Numbered from the stretch's first letter, positions 9,200 through 19,357 are shown. The stretch is 64,000 nucleotides of DNA from DASQPR01 sp963797675 (GCA_963797675.1 CAWCQQ010000002.1:558001-622000), one strand, 5' to 3'. Notes: generated by a model not told the origin, from the sequence alone. Numbers and translations: made by a program.

Positions 9200-9882
9200 T
9201 GTCCCGAGTTCTCGTAGTAGAGGACGAAGATTCGTTCTCGGATGCGCTGTCATTCATGCTGCGCAAAGAGGGCTTCGAGGTGTCGGTTGCCGCCACCGGA
9301 ACGCAAGCGCTGACCGAATTCGACCGTACCGGCGCCGACATCGTGCTGCTGGACCTGATGTTGCCGGAGATGTCGGGTACCGAGGTCTGCCGCCAGCTGC
9401 GTGCGAAGACCAACGTGCCGATCATCATGGTCACCGCGCGCGACGCGGAGATCGACAAGGTGGTCGGGCTCGAGATCGGCGCCGACGACTACGTCACGAA
9501 GCCGTACTCGCCGCGGGAACTCGTCGCCCGGATCCGTGCCGTCCTCCGGCGCAACGCCAACGAGGCGGTCGAGGTCGCCGCGCCGACGCTCTCCGCCGGC
9601 CCGGTCCGGATGGACGTCGAGCGGCACGTGGTCAGCGTCGGCGGAGATGCCGTACCGCTGCCGCTGAAGGAGTTCGAGCTGCTCGAACTGCTGTTGCGCA
9701 ACGCGGGCCGGGTCCTGACCCGCGGGCAGCTGATCGACCGGGTGTGGGGCGCCGACTACGTCGGCGACACGAAGACGCTCGACGTCCACGTCAAGCGGCT
9801 GCGCTCGAAGATCGAGCCGGAACCGTCCGCCCCCCGTTACCTGATCACCGTCCGCGGCCTGGGCTACAAGTTCGAGCCGTAG
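9199..9882 (+). CDS. regX3: Phosphate response regulator RegX3
   Basis: OmpR/PhoB-family DNA-binding response regulator, 227 residues. The receiver domain has the acidic pair in VVEDEDS, the phosphorylated Asp in VLLDLMLPEMSG (about residue 52), Thr in VTARD and Lys in DDYVTKPYSP. The C-terminal winged helix has KEFELLELLLRNAG and a recognition region DTKTLDVHVKRLRSKIE. GTG start overlaps the senX3 stop by one base, so the two are co-translated. It probably binds the repeats at 7899-7968. Intact, followed by a strong hairpin. Confidence 0.95.
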   Translation: MSRVLVVEDEDSFSDALSFMLRKEGFEVSVAATGTQALTEFDRTGADIVLLDLMLPEMSGTEVCRQLRAKTNVPIIMVTARDAEIDKVVGLEIGADDYVTKPYSPRELVARIRAVLRRNANEAVEVAAPTLSAGPVRMDVERHVVSVGGDAVPLPLKEFELLELLLRNAGRVLTRGQLIDRVWGADYVGDTKTLDVHVKRLRSKIEPEPSAPRYLITVRGLGYKFEP

Positions 9883-9886
9883 CCGC

Positions 9887-9920
9887 ACGTTGATCCTGGA
9901 GCTAACTCCAGGATCAACGT
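9887..9920. terminator. 15-bp perfect hairpin between regX3 and the convergent MFS gene
   Basis: ACGTTGATCCTGGAG (9887-9901), loop CTAA, then its exact complement (9906-9920), starting 5 bases after the regX3 stop. It lies between convergent genes and can end transcription from both sides. No U-tract follows, as is common in high-GC actinobacteria. The core TTGATCCTGGA recurs in the hairpin after hemD at 32757-32792. Confidence 0.8.
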
Positions 9921-9939
9921 GTCGGGTCAGGCGGCGCGG

Positions 9940-11260
9940 TCAGCTTGTTGGGGACAGGCGCCAGCGCCGTACGCCGGCACCGGGAGCCCGGACCAGCAAT
10001 GCCAGCCCGACCGCGAAGAAGCAGAGGAATCCGGCGCCGTACCAGGCGGCGTTGTACGTGCCCAACTGGTCGCGGACCATCGCCGATCCGGTCGCCGCGA
10101 GCGCCGCGCCGATCTGGTGCGCGGCGAATACCCAGCCGAACACGATCGAGCCGTTCGCGCCGAAGTGCTGGCGGCACAGCGCGATCGTCGGCGGCACCGT
10201 GGCGACCCAGTCCAGGCCGTAGAAGATGATGAAGATCAGCATTTTCGGCTGGGCGGACGACGCGAACAGGTCCGGCAGGACCATCAGGGACAGGCCGCGC
10301 AGCAGGTAGTAGACGCCGAGCAGGATGCGCGAGTCGAACCGGTCGGTGAGCCAGCCGGAGAAGATCGTGCCGACGATGTCGAAGACACCGACCAGCGCGA
10401 GCAGGCTGGCGGCGGTCGTCTCGGGCAGGCCGTGATCGTGCGCGGCCGGGATGAACTGCGTACCGACCAGGCCGTTCGTGGACGCGCCGCAGATCGCGAA
10501 GCTGCCGACCAGGAACCAGAACGTCATCGTCCGCGACGCCATCCGCAGCGCGCCGAGCGTCCGCCGAGCCGGGCCGGGCTCGCCCGGCTGCCGTACCGTC
10601 CGCGTCGCGGCCTGGTCGGATGTGCCGCCGTACGGCTGCACGCCGACGTCGGCCGGGTAGTCGCGCATCATCCACACCGCGAGCGGCGCGACCACGAGCG
10701 CACCGGCCATCACGGTCAGCGCGACCGCCTTCCAGCCGTGATGCGACCACGATCTGGGCGAGCAGCGGCAGGAAGATCAGCTGCCCGGTCGCACCGCCGG
10801 CGGTCAGGATGCCGGTGACCAGGCCGCGCCGGGCGACGAACCACCGGCTGGTGACGGTCGCGACGAACGCGAGCGCCATCGAACCCGTACCTAGGCCGAC
10901 CAGCACGCCCCAGCACAGGATCAGCTGCCACGGCTGGGTCATGAACACGGTCAGACCGCTGCCGGCGGCGACCAGGACGAGCGCCGCGCCGACCACGCGA
11001 CGCAGCCCGAATCGTTCCATCAGCGCGGCGGCGAACGGTGCGGTCAGCCCGTACAGGATGAGGTTGACCGAGATCGCGGTCGAGATCGTGCCACGGGACC
11101 AGCCGAACGCGGCCTGCAACGGATCGATCAACACGCCGGGGGTCGCGCGGAAACCCGCCGCACCGACGGTCGCGATCAGGGTCGCGGCCGCGACGATCCA
11201 AGCCCGGTGGATCTTGGGGGTACGGGAAACATTGCGCGTACGAGCGTCGGTAAGCGTCAC
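9940..11260 (-). CDS. MFS transporter, frameshifted
   Basis: About 12 hydrophobic segments in two halves, resembling the OFA/monocarboxylate-type MFS family (LILYGLTAPFAAALMERFGLR in the first half; GWLTDRFDSR in the second). The substrate is unknown. The frame changes once near 10740, as if one base were extra; corrected length is about 440 residues. I chose the GTG at 11260 because AAGGA lies 7 bases upstream; a GTG at 11293 is the longer alternative. Divergent from an AraC-type regulator that starts 72 bases away, so that regulator may control it. Confidence 0.8.
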
Positions 11261-11331
11261 ATGGTCATCCTTCGGTGCTTCCTCGCCGGACACCAGTGGC
11301 CTGGGCTGCCACTATGTGAAAGAATCCAGCC

Positions 11332-12300
11332 ATGCATCAGATCGCCGTACTCGCGCTGGACGACGTCGTCACGTTCGATCTCGGCGTGCCGACGCAGATC
11401 TTCCGGGCCGCGTGGGACGACCGGCGCAACCGCTACTACGAGGTGCGGATCGCCACGCCCGACGGCGCAGCCGGTCCGCGCGAAGGCCGGCTTCCCGATC
11501 ACGCCGGATCACGGCCCGGAGATCGCTGGACACGGCAGACACCGTGATCGTGGCCGGCATCGACGGCATGTCGCACCGCGCGGCCTCTGCGCCCCTCGGT
11601 ACGCGCCGCGTTCGCCCGGATCCGCCCCGGTACGCGCATCATGTCGATCTGCACCGGCGCATTCGTGCTGGCCGAGCTGGGCCTGCTCGATGGCCGCCCG
11701 GCGACCACGCACTGGGCCTTCGCGGACGAGTTCCGGCGCCGGTACCCGAAGGTCCACCTCGACCCGGACGTGCTCTTCGTCGACGACGGCGACGTGCTGA
11801 CCAGCGCCGGCGTCGCAGCCGGGATCGACCTGTGCCTGCACGTCGTCCGCAAGGATCACGGCAGCGAGGTGGCGAATCGGGCGGCCCGGCGAGGCGTCGT
11901 GCCGCCGTGGCGCGACGGCGGGCAGTCGCAGTTCATCGAGCGGCCGATGCCGGATCGGGACGGCGGACGGCACGGCGGCCACGCGGGTCTGGATTCTCGG
12001 CCGGCTGGAGCAGGACATCGATCTCGCGGCGATGGCGGCGCACGCGCGGATGAGCGTACGGACGTTCACCCGCCGATTCCGGGACGAGACCGGCATCAGC
12101 CCCGGCCGGTGGCTGCAGACGCAGCGGGTCGAGCACGCGCGGCGCCTGCTGGAGCAGACCGATCTGCCGATCGATCGGGTCGCCGAGCGAGCCGGCTTCG
12201 GCACCGGCGTCTCGCTCCGCCAGCACCTGCACGCAGCGATCGGCGTGCCCCCGGCCGCGTACCGGCGCACGTTCCGCGGACCGACGACCCTCGACCGCAC
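11332..12300 (+). CDS. AraC-family regulator with DJ-1/GATase1-like sensor domain, frameshifted
   Basis: The N-terminal part resembles the DJ-1/PfpI domain of the FtrA/GlxA regulator group (IAVLALDDVVTFDLGVPTQIF; the elbow is SICTGAFVLAELG with the nucleophile-position Cys). The C-terminal part has the two AraC helix-turn-helices (AAHARMSVRTFTRRFRDETG; ATHISPGRW-type linker; DRVAERAGFGTGVSLRQHL). Frame changes occur near 11470, 11530, 11610 and 11975, all like one extra base. The 3' end is uncertain: no stop follows the conserved YRRTFRG end in the current frame. Likely regulator of the divergent MFS gene. Confidence 0.75.
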
Positions 12301-12301
12301 C

Positions 12302-13118
12302 TTACGGAGCGGGCGGCCGCCACCGTTGCCGGGTGCGGTGCGATCAGGCCGGCGGCCAGGCGGTCGGCGCACAGCGTCGCCAGCTGCTCGTACGCGGGCC
12401 GGCCGATCAGCGCGATCAGCTCCGGCGCGTACGAGATGTACATCGGCTCGGTGCCGGTGTGCGCCTCCGGCGACGACGTGCACCACCAGTGCAGATCGTG
12501 GCCGCCCTCGCCCCAGCCCGCGCCGGTCGAACTCGGTGATCACGGACAGCAGGATCTTCGTGCCGTCCGGGCGCTTCGTCCAGTCCTGCTCCCGCCGGAC
12601 GGGCAGTTGCCAGCACACATCCGGCTTGTACTCCAGCGGGTGCTTCCCGTCGCGCAGCGCCTGCCCGTGCAGCGCGCACCCGCCGCCACCGGCGAAGTCG
12701 GCGTCGTTCTGGAAGACGCAGCCGGCGCCGGGCCGCGTCGCCGTACGCCGGGCCGGCGCATCGCCGTCGATCGTGTCCATCTCGGTGTAGTTCTTGAACC
12801 CGCGCACGTAGTGCTGCCAGGTCTCCGGCGTGAGCCGCTTCACCGCGGCCCGGACCCGCTTCTCGTCGTCGGCGTCGGTGAAGAACGCGCCGTGCGAGCA
12901 GCAGCCCTCCTGGGCCTTGTCCGGCGATGATGCCGTGGCAGCCCTGGCCGAAGATGCAGGTCCAGCGGGACAGCAGCCAGGTCAGGTCGGCGCGGATCAG
13001 GTGCGCGTCGTTGTCCGGATCGTAGAACTCGACGAATTCGCGCGGGAAGTCGAGCGCGACCTCGCGGCTGCGCGGATCGTCGATCGGCGACGCGGCGGGC
13101 TTTGGTCGAAGTAGCCAT
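12302..13118 (-). CDS. Cysteine-rich actinobacterial protein of unknown function, frameshifted
   Basis: Reconstructed from four frames, about 270 residues. Cysteines fall in CIFGQGCHG, EGCCSHG, GCVFQ, GCALHG, DVCWQLP and WWCTSS, a pattern that suggests a metal or Fe-S site and recalls YkgJ/zinc-iron-chelating families (inference). No signal peptide or membrane segment is seen. Frame changes lie near 13090, 12927 and 12515, each like one extra base. The ATG at 13118 has no strong ribosome site. The end is uncertain; a TAA at 12302-12304 becomes the stop with one more correction. Divergent from ppx. Confidence 0.5.
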
Positions 13119-13174
13119 CTGAACAGCCTACGGCCGCGTACGCGCCGAGACCCCGGCCAACTACGGTATGTGTC

Positions 13175-14103
13175 ATGCGCCTCGGAGTTCTCGACGTCGG
13201 TTCCAACACCGTTCACCTGCTCGTGGTCGACGCCCACCTCGGTGCGCACCCGTGGCCCGCGCACTCGGAGAAGGCGGTGCTGCGCCTGGCCGAGCAGATC
13301 GGCGCGGACGGCCGGCTGTCCGACGCGGGCGCGGACGCGCTCGTCGCCGCGGTCGCCAACGCCCGCAACGTCGGTCGCGAATCTGGAGACCGACGATCTG
13401 CTGGCGTTCGCCACATCGGCGGTACGCGACGCGAAGAACTCGGCCGAGGTGCTGGCCCGGGTACGCGCCGAGACCGGCGTCGAACTGCGGGTGCTGTCCG
13501 GCGAGGGCGAGGCCCGGATGACGTTCCTCGCCGTCCGGCGCTGGTTCGGCTGGTCCGCCGGCCGCCTGCTGGTCCTCGACATCGGCGGCGGCTCGCTCGA
13601 ACTCGGCGCCGGCATCGACGAGGAGCCGGACATCGCGCTGTCGCTGCCGCTCGGCGCCGGCCGGCTGGCCCGCGACTGGCTGCCGAACGACCCGCCCCGG
13701 GCCGCCGACGTCGACAAGCTCACCGAGTACGTCGAGTCCCGGCTGGACAAGGCGCTGAGCCGGGTGAACCTCGGCGGGCTGGGACCGCCCGGTGGCGACC
13801 TCGAAGACGTTCCGGACGCTGGCCCGGCTCGCCGGCGCGGCGCCGTCCGGCGAGGGCGTCCGGGTGCCGCGGCAGCTCACCCGTACCGGCGTGCACCAGG
13901 TGCTCGGCTTCATCCGGCACATCCCGAGTGCGGCGCTGGCCGAGATGGACGGCGTCGGCGCCAGCCGGGCGCATCAGCTGCTGGCCGGCGCGGTGGTCGC
14001 CGAGGCGGTGATGCGGCGCCTCGACGTCGATGCGCTGGACATCTGCCCGTGGGCGCTGCGCGAGGGCGTCATCCTCCGCCGTCTGGATGTGCTCGAGAGC
14101 TAG
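13175..14103 (+). CDS. ppx: Exopolyphosphatase / guanosine pentaphosphatase family, frameshifted
   Basis: Ppx/GppA phosphatase of the ASKHA fold. The N-terminus has LGVLDVGSNTVHLLVVD (phosphate 1 loop), the middle has LDIGGGSLELG (phosphate 2 loop), and AFATSAVRDAKN and LSGEGEARMTFLAV are typical family blocks. About 310 residues after correction, the short actinobacterial Ppx1 length. Frame changes are near 13380 and 13795, both like one extra base. It releases phosphate from polyphosphate or removes the terminal phosphate of pppGpp. It belongs with phoU/senX3/regX3 functionally and has the same neighbourhood in mycobacteria. Confidence 0.85.
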
Positions 14104-14142
14104 CCGGCTGCCGATGCTCGCGAGTCATGACGCTGGACTACC

Positions 14143-14958
14143 GTGACCGATGATCCGGTCCTGCTCTCCACGTCGTCCGTCTTCCCCGAGCCCACGTCGG
14201 CCGCGTTCGAGATGGCCGCCGACCTCGGATACGACGGCGTCGAGGTGATGGTCTGGACCGACGCGGTCAGCCAGGACGCGGCCGCGCTGCGCGGGCTGTC
14301 CGAGCACTACGGCGTCAAGGTCGGCTCGGTGCACGCGCCCTGCCTGCTGGTCACCCAGCGGGTGTGGAGCCCGGATCCGTGGGAGCGGCTGCGCCGTCGG
14401 CCGGGCTGGCCGAGACGCTGGGCGCGCCGATCGTCGTGGTGCACCCGCCGTTCGCCTGGCAGGAGAGTTACGCGCGCGGCTTCGCGCGAGGGCATCGCCG
14501 AGCTGCGGACCGCGTTCGGATCGGTGCGAGTTCGCGGTGGAGAACATGTTCCCGGTGACGGATGGCCGGCCGCAAGTTCGTCCCGTACGCGCCGGGTTAC
14601 GACCCGACCGACGTCGGCTTCGACGCGTACACCCTGGATATGTCGCACTGCGCGGCGTCGCAGCGCGACGTGCTCGCGATGGCCGACCCGATGGGCGCCG
14701 GGCTTGCGCACGTCCACCTCGGCGACGGCACCGGCGAGGCGCGCGACGAGCACCTGGTGCCCGGCCGCGGCACGCCAGCCGTGCGGCGAGCTGCTGGCCT
14801 CGCTGGCCCGGCGCGGCTTCACCGGCTCGGTCGCGGTCGAGGTGAGCACGCGCAGGGCGGCCAGCCGGGCGGAGCGCAAGGCGGACCTGGCCGAGGCGCT
14901 GGCGTTCGCGCGCGACCCACCTCGACCGCGCACCGTCCATCGCTGGACGAAGGCGTAG
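14143..14958 (+). CDS. Sugar phosphate isomerase/epimerase (AP endonuclease 2-like TIM barrel), badly frameshifted
   Basis: Xylose-isomerase-like TIM-barrel protein. Barrel segments are visible as LSTSSVFPE, GYDGVEVMVWTDA, IVVVHPPFAW, ENMFPV, LDMSHCAAS and LAHVHLGDGTGEARDEHLVPGRG, with metal-ligand type His, Glu and Asp residues. Substrate unknown. It corresponds in order to mycobacterial Rv0498. At least six frame changes occur, near 14395, 14490, 14530, 14570, 14780 and 14910; the first looks like a missing base and the rest like an extra base. The exact C-terminus is uncertain. A ribosome site is not obvious at the ATG-less GTG start. Confidence 0.65.
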   Translation: MTDDPVLLSTSSVFPEPTSAAFEMAADLGYDGVEVMVWTDAVSQDAAALRGLSEHYGVKVGSVHAPCLLVTQRVWSPDPWERLRRRPGWPRRWARRSSWCTRRSPGRRVTRAASREGIAELRTAFGSVRVRGGEHVPGDGWPAASSSRTRRVTTRPTSASTRTPWICRTARRRSATCSRWPTRWAPGLRTSTSATAPARRATSTWCPAAARQPCGELLASLARRGFTGSVAVEVSTRRAASRAERKADLAEALAFARDPPRPRTVHRWTKA

Positions 14959-14963
14959 AGCTC

Positions 14964-15510
14964 CTAGGCCGGGTACGCCAGCGGGCTCGGTGCGCCGCCG
15001 CGCTTGCGGGCGCGGTGGGCGGCGACGTGCGAGCGGGTGGCGCAGCGCTCGGAGCAGAACCGCCGGCAGCAGTTCGACGACGTGTCCAGGTAGACGTTGC
15101 CGCACCGGTCGTCGGCGCAGACGCCGAAGCGGGCGCTGCCGTATTCGCAGAGCCAGACCGCGAGGCCCCAGATCGCGCCGGCCAGGAACTCGGCGGTCGC
15201 CGACGCACCCCGGCCGGTGACGTGCATGTGCCAGTCGCCGGCGTCGTGCCCGGAGATGCGGGGCTGGACCGGATAGGCCTCCAGCAGGGCGTTGAGCGCG
15301 GCCACGGCCTCGTCGTCGCGCTGGCTCGAGCCGAAGCTCGAAGACTTCCCGCAGCCGCTTCTGGACCCGGCGGAATGCGGCGAGGTCGCGCTCGTCCGCG
15401 GTGGCGTCGGGCCAGCCGGCCTCGTCGAAGATCACGATGAGGTCGCCCAAGGTCACGAGTGGCGCGTTGACGAGCACGACGGCTCGATGGGCGTACGCGT
15501 CGAAGTTCAC
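14964..15510 (-). CDS. CGNR zinc-finger protein, frameshifted
   Basis: The C-terminal CGNR zinc-finger motif is clear: C-x4-CGN, then RRFCSERCATRSHVAAHRARK, with four cysteines likely binding Zn. The N-terminal part (FDAYAHRAVVLVNAPLV) matches the ABATE domain that precedes it in this family of putative stress-induced transcriptional regulators. About 180 residues after correction. One frame change near 15325, like one extra base. Convergent with the isomerase-like gene, 5 bases apart. Target genes are unknown. Confidence 0.75.
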
Positions 15511-15620
15511 CCCGCAACGTTACGCGTGTCACAGCACGCGGAGGCGAGCCCCATCTCGACCCGGTCGCGGACCGTGGCGTCCGCCGGGCCGATCGGCGCC
15601 ACAGCCGTTACGCTCGGCAC

Positions 15621-16541
15621 ATGCTCAGATCGGTCATTCTCGCCGCCGCCCGGTCACCCCGGGTTGCGCGGCTCGTGGAGACGGCTCCCATCTCACGAGA
15701 CGTCGTCCGTCGTTTCGTCGCCGGCCCGACCGGCGGCGACGCGCTGCGCGCGACCCAGGAACTCGTCGGCCGCGGCCTCGCCGTGACCCTCGACTATCTC
15801 GGCGAGGACACCCTCACCGCCGAGCAGGCCGAGCACACCAAGGACGAGTACCTGGCGTTGCTGGCCAGCCTCGACGACGGCGGGCTGACCCCGGCCGCCG
15901 AGGTCAGCGTGAAGCTCAGCGCGCTCGGGCAGCGGTTCGACGAGAAGCTCGCCGAGGCGTACGCGCGGGAGATCTGCGCGGCCGCGGCCGGCCGCGTCCA
16001 CGACCGTCACGCTCGACATGGAGGACCACACGACCACCGACTCGACGCTGGAGATGCTGGCTCGGCTGCGGGTCGACTACCCGACCACCGGCGCGGTGCT
16101 CCAGGCGTACCTGCGCCGGACCGAGGCGGACTGCCGGGAGCTGGCCCGGCCGGCCAGCGCGTACGGCTGTGCAAGGGCGCCTACAAGGAGCCGGAGACGG
16201 TCGCGTTCCAGTCCAGGATCGACGTCGACAAGTCGTACGTGCGGTGCATGAACATCCTGATGTCGGGCGAGGGCTATCCGATGCTCGCCACCCACGATCC
16301 GCGCCTGGTCGACGATCGGCGAGGACCGGGCGAAGTGGTTCGATCGCGAGCCGGATCAGTTCGAGTTCCAGATGCTCTACGGCATCCGTCCGGATGAGCA
16401 GGAGCGGCTTGGCGAAGACGTACACGATGAGGGTTTATGTCCCTTTCGGCGACGCCTGGTACGGCTACCTGATGCGCCGTCTGGCCGAGCGCCCCGCGAA
16501 CATCGCGTTCTTTGCCAAGTCTCTGACCTGCGAAAAAGTAA
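15621..16541 (+). CDS. Proline dehydrogenase, frameshifted
   Basis: Flavin-dependent oxidation of L-proline to pyrroline-5-carboxylate. Visible blocks of the monofunctional PutA/ProDH barrel are SVKLSALGQRFDEKLAE, VTLDMEDHTTTDSTLEML, RVRLCKGAYKEPE, LATHDPRLV, FEFQMLYGIRPDEQ and MRVYVPFGDAWYGYLMRRLAERPAN, holding the flavin- and proline-binding Arg pair. About 305 residues. Frame changes near 16010, 16150, 16315, 16415 and, if the TAA at 16539-16541 is the true stop, 16535. The one near 16150 looks like a missing base. No P5C dehydrogenase gene is adjacent. Confidence 0.85.
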
Positions 16542-16617
16542 ACACAATTCACGCAATCGTTCGCGTTTGTAACATGAGTCCCGGTAACGTTCTAGCTACA
16601 CAACCGGGGGGGTGCAC

Positions 16618-16830
16618 ATGGCCGGATCACCACGCGCCGAAGGCCGACTATCGGAGGTCAGATTCCTGACCGTTTCGGAGGTCGCCGAATTGATGCGTGT
16701 CTCCAAGATGACGGTCTATCGGCTCGTGCACTCCGGCGATCTGAACGCGGTTCGGGTCGGCCGGTCGTTCCGGGTGCCGGAACAGGCTGTGCACGCCTAT
16801 CTGCGGGAGGCGTTCCAAGAGTCCGCATGA
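16618..16830 (+). CDS. Excisionase-type helix-turn-helix DNA-binding protein
   Basis: 70 residues with an almost complete MerR-like winged helix-turn-helix: RFLTVSEVAELMRVSKMTVYRLV then GDLNAVRVGRSFRVPEQAVHAYL. This family (Pfam HTH_17; Rv0500A type) is found in most actinobacteria just upstream of the bTHX/COX24 ribosomal gene, as here. It is not BldC, which has a different recognition region. I chose ATG 16618, preceded by a G7 run about 6 bases upstream, over GTG 16612. Two GTAAC repeats at 16569 and 16584 lie upstream and may belong to its control region (inference). Confidence 0.85.
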   Translation: MAGSPRAEGRLSEVRFLTVSEVAELMRVSKMTVYRLVHSGDLNAVRVGRSFRVPEQAVHAYLREAFQESA

Positions 16831-17055
16831 CGCCCGACCCGCCGGGCGGGGGCCGTGTTGGTTCCGCACCCGACGACAGCTACGCTGGAGCCTGGTCATC
16901 GCCATGACCCGCTCGACCGTGGGCTCTTTGGGCCGATTGGCTCAACTGCCCCAACCCGATGTCGGCGGCAATGGAAAGCGATGATCCGGAATCGATATTT
17001 CGGGCGCCACCCGACCAGGGTTGGCGGCCGACCAGCGTGTTAAGGGGCAGACAAT

Positions 17056-17157
17056 ATGGGCTCGGTGGTCAAGAAGCGCCGCAAGCGGATGGCGAAGAAG
17101 AAGCACCGCAAGTTGCTGCGCAAGACCCGCGTCCAGCGTCGCCGTCTCGGCAAGTAG
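17056..17157 (+). CDS. Small ribosomal subunit protein bTHX/COX24-type, 33 aa
   Basis: Very short gene: 33 residues, about half Lys/Arg, starting MGSVVKKRRKRMAKKKH and ending RRRLGK. This is the AURKAIP1/COX24-domain 30S protein of actinobacteria (mycobacterial Rv0500B type), which binds 16S rRNA near the decoding region. ATG has AAGGGG about 9 bases upstream. It sits between the HTH gene and the epimerase gene, as in mycobacteria. Strong match in length, composition and context. Confidence 0.9.
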   Translation: MGSVVKKRRKRMAKKKHRKLLRKTRVQRRRLGK

Positions 17158-17293
17158 CCGGCGCATAATCGCTGGGTGGTGAGCCACACCGGGTTGTCAG
17201 TGCATCTCTACGCCTGGCGACCCGGTGTGCTAGATCGTTTGGTGCCGTCGATCGGCCGTTAGGGCCTGACTTGCACGGTACGGAGGCGGCACG

Positions 17294-18434
17294 GTGAGCG
17301 CTGCAGCTGATTTCACATCGGATGCCGATGCTGCGATGGAACCTGTCGAAAACCCGCCGAGGGTGGTTCTGATCACCGGTGCCGCCCGACCTCTCGGTGC
17401 GCAACTCGCCGCACGTCTCGCGCTCGATCCACGGATCGAGCGGATCATCGGCATCGATGCGGTCGCACCGACCGCGGCCGCTGTCGGCCATCCTGCCGCC
17501 GCGCATGCTGTTCGTCCAGGCCGACATCCGGACCGCCGAACCGGCGAAGATCCTGATTTCGTCCGGCGCGCAGGCCGTCGTACACCTTGCGATCGTGTCC
17601 GCCGCCGACGGTTACCCCGGCGGCCGAAGCGGCATGAAAGAGCAGAACGTCATCGGCACGATGCAGCTGCTCGCGGCATGCCAGCAGGCACCGGCACTCG
17701 AGAAGATCATCGTCCGATCGTCAACGGCGGCGTACGGTGCGTCGTTTCGGGACCCGGCCGTGTTCACCGAATCCACCGAGCCTCGGGAAGTGCCACGTGG
17801 CGGGTTCGCGCGGGACGTGCTCGACGTCGAAGGCTACGTACGCGGCTTTCGCCGGCGCCGTCCCGACATGGCCGCCACCGTGCTGCGATTCGCGCCGTTC
17901 ATCGGCGGGATGGCGAACACGACGCTGACCCGCTACTTCGCGCAGCCGATCATTCCGACCGTGCTCGGCCGCGATCCGCGTCTCCAGTTCGTGCACGTCG
18001 ACGACGCGATGGAGATCCTCTACCGGGCCGTCGTCGGCCGGCATCCCGGCACGTTCAATGTCGCCGGTCCCGGCACGATCACGCTCTCCCAGGCGGTCCG
18101 CCGCGCCGGGCGGATCGCGATGCCGGTGCTCGAACCGGGCATGTCGGCGCTCGCCGGATTCGCGAAAAGCATCGCGCCGCGCGGCTTCAGCCTCGACCAG
18201 CTCGACCTGTTCGTACACGGGCGGGTGGTGGACACGTCCCGGCTGGTGGCCGAATTCGGCTACGAACCGCGGAGTACGGCGACCGCGTTCGCGGACTTCC
18301 TGCGCGGAAACACCACCGGCGAGGTGCTGCCCCGCGAATCCGTACGGGCCGCGGAGCAGGCGATCCTGGAACAGATCCGTCAGGTCCGGGCGGCCGCAGC
18401 TGCCGGCGCTGCGAAGTTGGGAAGATCCCGATGA
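17294..18434 (+). CDS. NAD-dependent epimerase/dehydratase, frameshifted
   Basis: Extended SDR. The N-terminal nucleotide site VVLITGAARPLGAQLA (about residues 24-39) has the TGxxxxxG type pattern. Later blocks are VVHLAIV, IVRSSTAAYG and VLRFAPFIG. The usual YxxxK is not clear, as in the Rv0501/GalE2 group, so activity on UDP-sugars is not certain. About 380 residues. One frame change near 17485, like one extra base. GTG start with GGAGG upstream. The stop overlaps the acyltransferase ATG as ATGA; the pair is conserved in mycobacteria. Confidence 0.8.
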
Positions 18435-19357
18435 CCACTCGAGCCGTGGCCGCAGACGAGGAGACGCCCATGTCGCCGTCGCGACCTCCGCATCAACGTG
18501 ACGCCTTCCCGGAGGACGACCTGCCCGAACGCGACGTCTGGGACGAGCGGGTGGCCGGTGCGCTGGCATTCCTGCGCCGCCGCCTGACCGGCGACTACGA
18601 CGTCGACGAGTTCGGCTTCGACAAGGAACTCACCGACGGTCTGATTCAGCCGTTGCTGCGACCGCTTTACCGGGACTGGTTCCGGGTGGAGGTCAGTGGC
18701 GCCAAGCACGTACCGGTGGAGGGCTCCGGCCTGGTCGTCGCGAACCACTCCGGCACGGTCGCGCTGGATGCGTTGATGCTCTCGGTCGCGATCCGGGAAG
18801 AACGGCGCTACCTGCGACTGCTCGGCGCCGATCTGGTCTTCCGGATGCCGATCGTGAGCGAGCTGGCGCGGAAGTCGGGTGCCACACTCGCGTGCCAGCC
18901 GGACGCCGAGCGTCTGCTCGGGACCGGTGAGCTGGTCGGCGTGTTCCCGGAGGGCTTCAAGGGCGTCGGCAAGCACTACAAGGACCGGTACAAGCTCCAA
19001 CGCTTCGGTCGCGGTGGCTTCGTGGCGGCCGCGCTGCGTACCGGCACGCCGATCATCCCGGCTGCGATCGTCGGTGCCGAGGAGACCTACCCGCTGATCG
19101 GCAACATCAAGCCGCTGGCCCGCCTACTCGGCATCCCGTACTTCCCGGTCACGCCGACGTTCCCGTGGCTCGGCCCGCTCGGGTTGATCCCGCTGCCGTC
19201 GAAGTGGCTGATCGAATTCGGCGAGCCGATCGAGACCGCGCACCTGATGGATCAGGCCGACGACCCGATGGTCGTGTTCAACCTCGCCGACCAGGTCCGC
19301 GAGACGATCCAGCAGACCATCCACGAGCTGCTGGCCCGCCGGCCGGAGGCGTTCTAA
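18431..19357 (+). CDS. Lysophospholipid acyltransferase (PlsC-like)
   Basis: 308 residues, peripheral membrane acyltransferase of the 1-acylglycerol-3-phosphate acyltransferase family. The catalytic NHSGTVALD (H-x4-D) is at about residue 101, VFPEGFKG at about 175 binds the glycerol phosphate, and IIPAAIVGAEE is the fourth family block. The ATG overlaps the epimerase stop (ATGA), so the two are coupled. The start is followed by a polar tail rich in acidic residues before the catalytic domain. Corresponds to mycobacterial Rv0502. The 3' end overlaps the convergent HAD gene by 4 bases. Intact. Confidence 0.85.
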   Translation: MTTRAVAADEETPMSPSRPPHQRDAFPEDDLPERDVWDERVAGALAFLRRRLTGDYDVDEFGFDKELTDGLIQPLLRPLYRDWFRVEVSGAKHVPVEGSGLVVANHSGTVALDALMLSVAIREERRYLRLLGADLVFRMPIVSELARKSGATLACQPDAERLLGTGELVGVFPEGFKGVGKHYKDRYKLQRFGRGGFVAAALRTGTPIIPAAIVGAEETYPLIGNIKPLARLLGIPYFPVTPTFPWLGPLGLIPLPSKWLIEFGEPIETAHLMDQADDPMVVFNLADQVRETIQQTIHELLARRPEAF

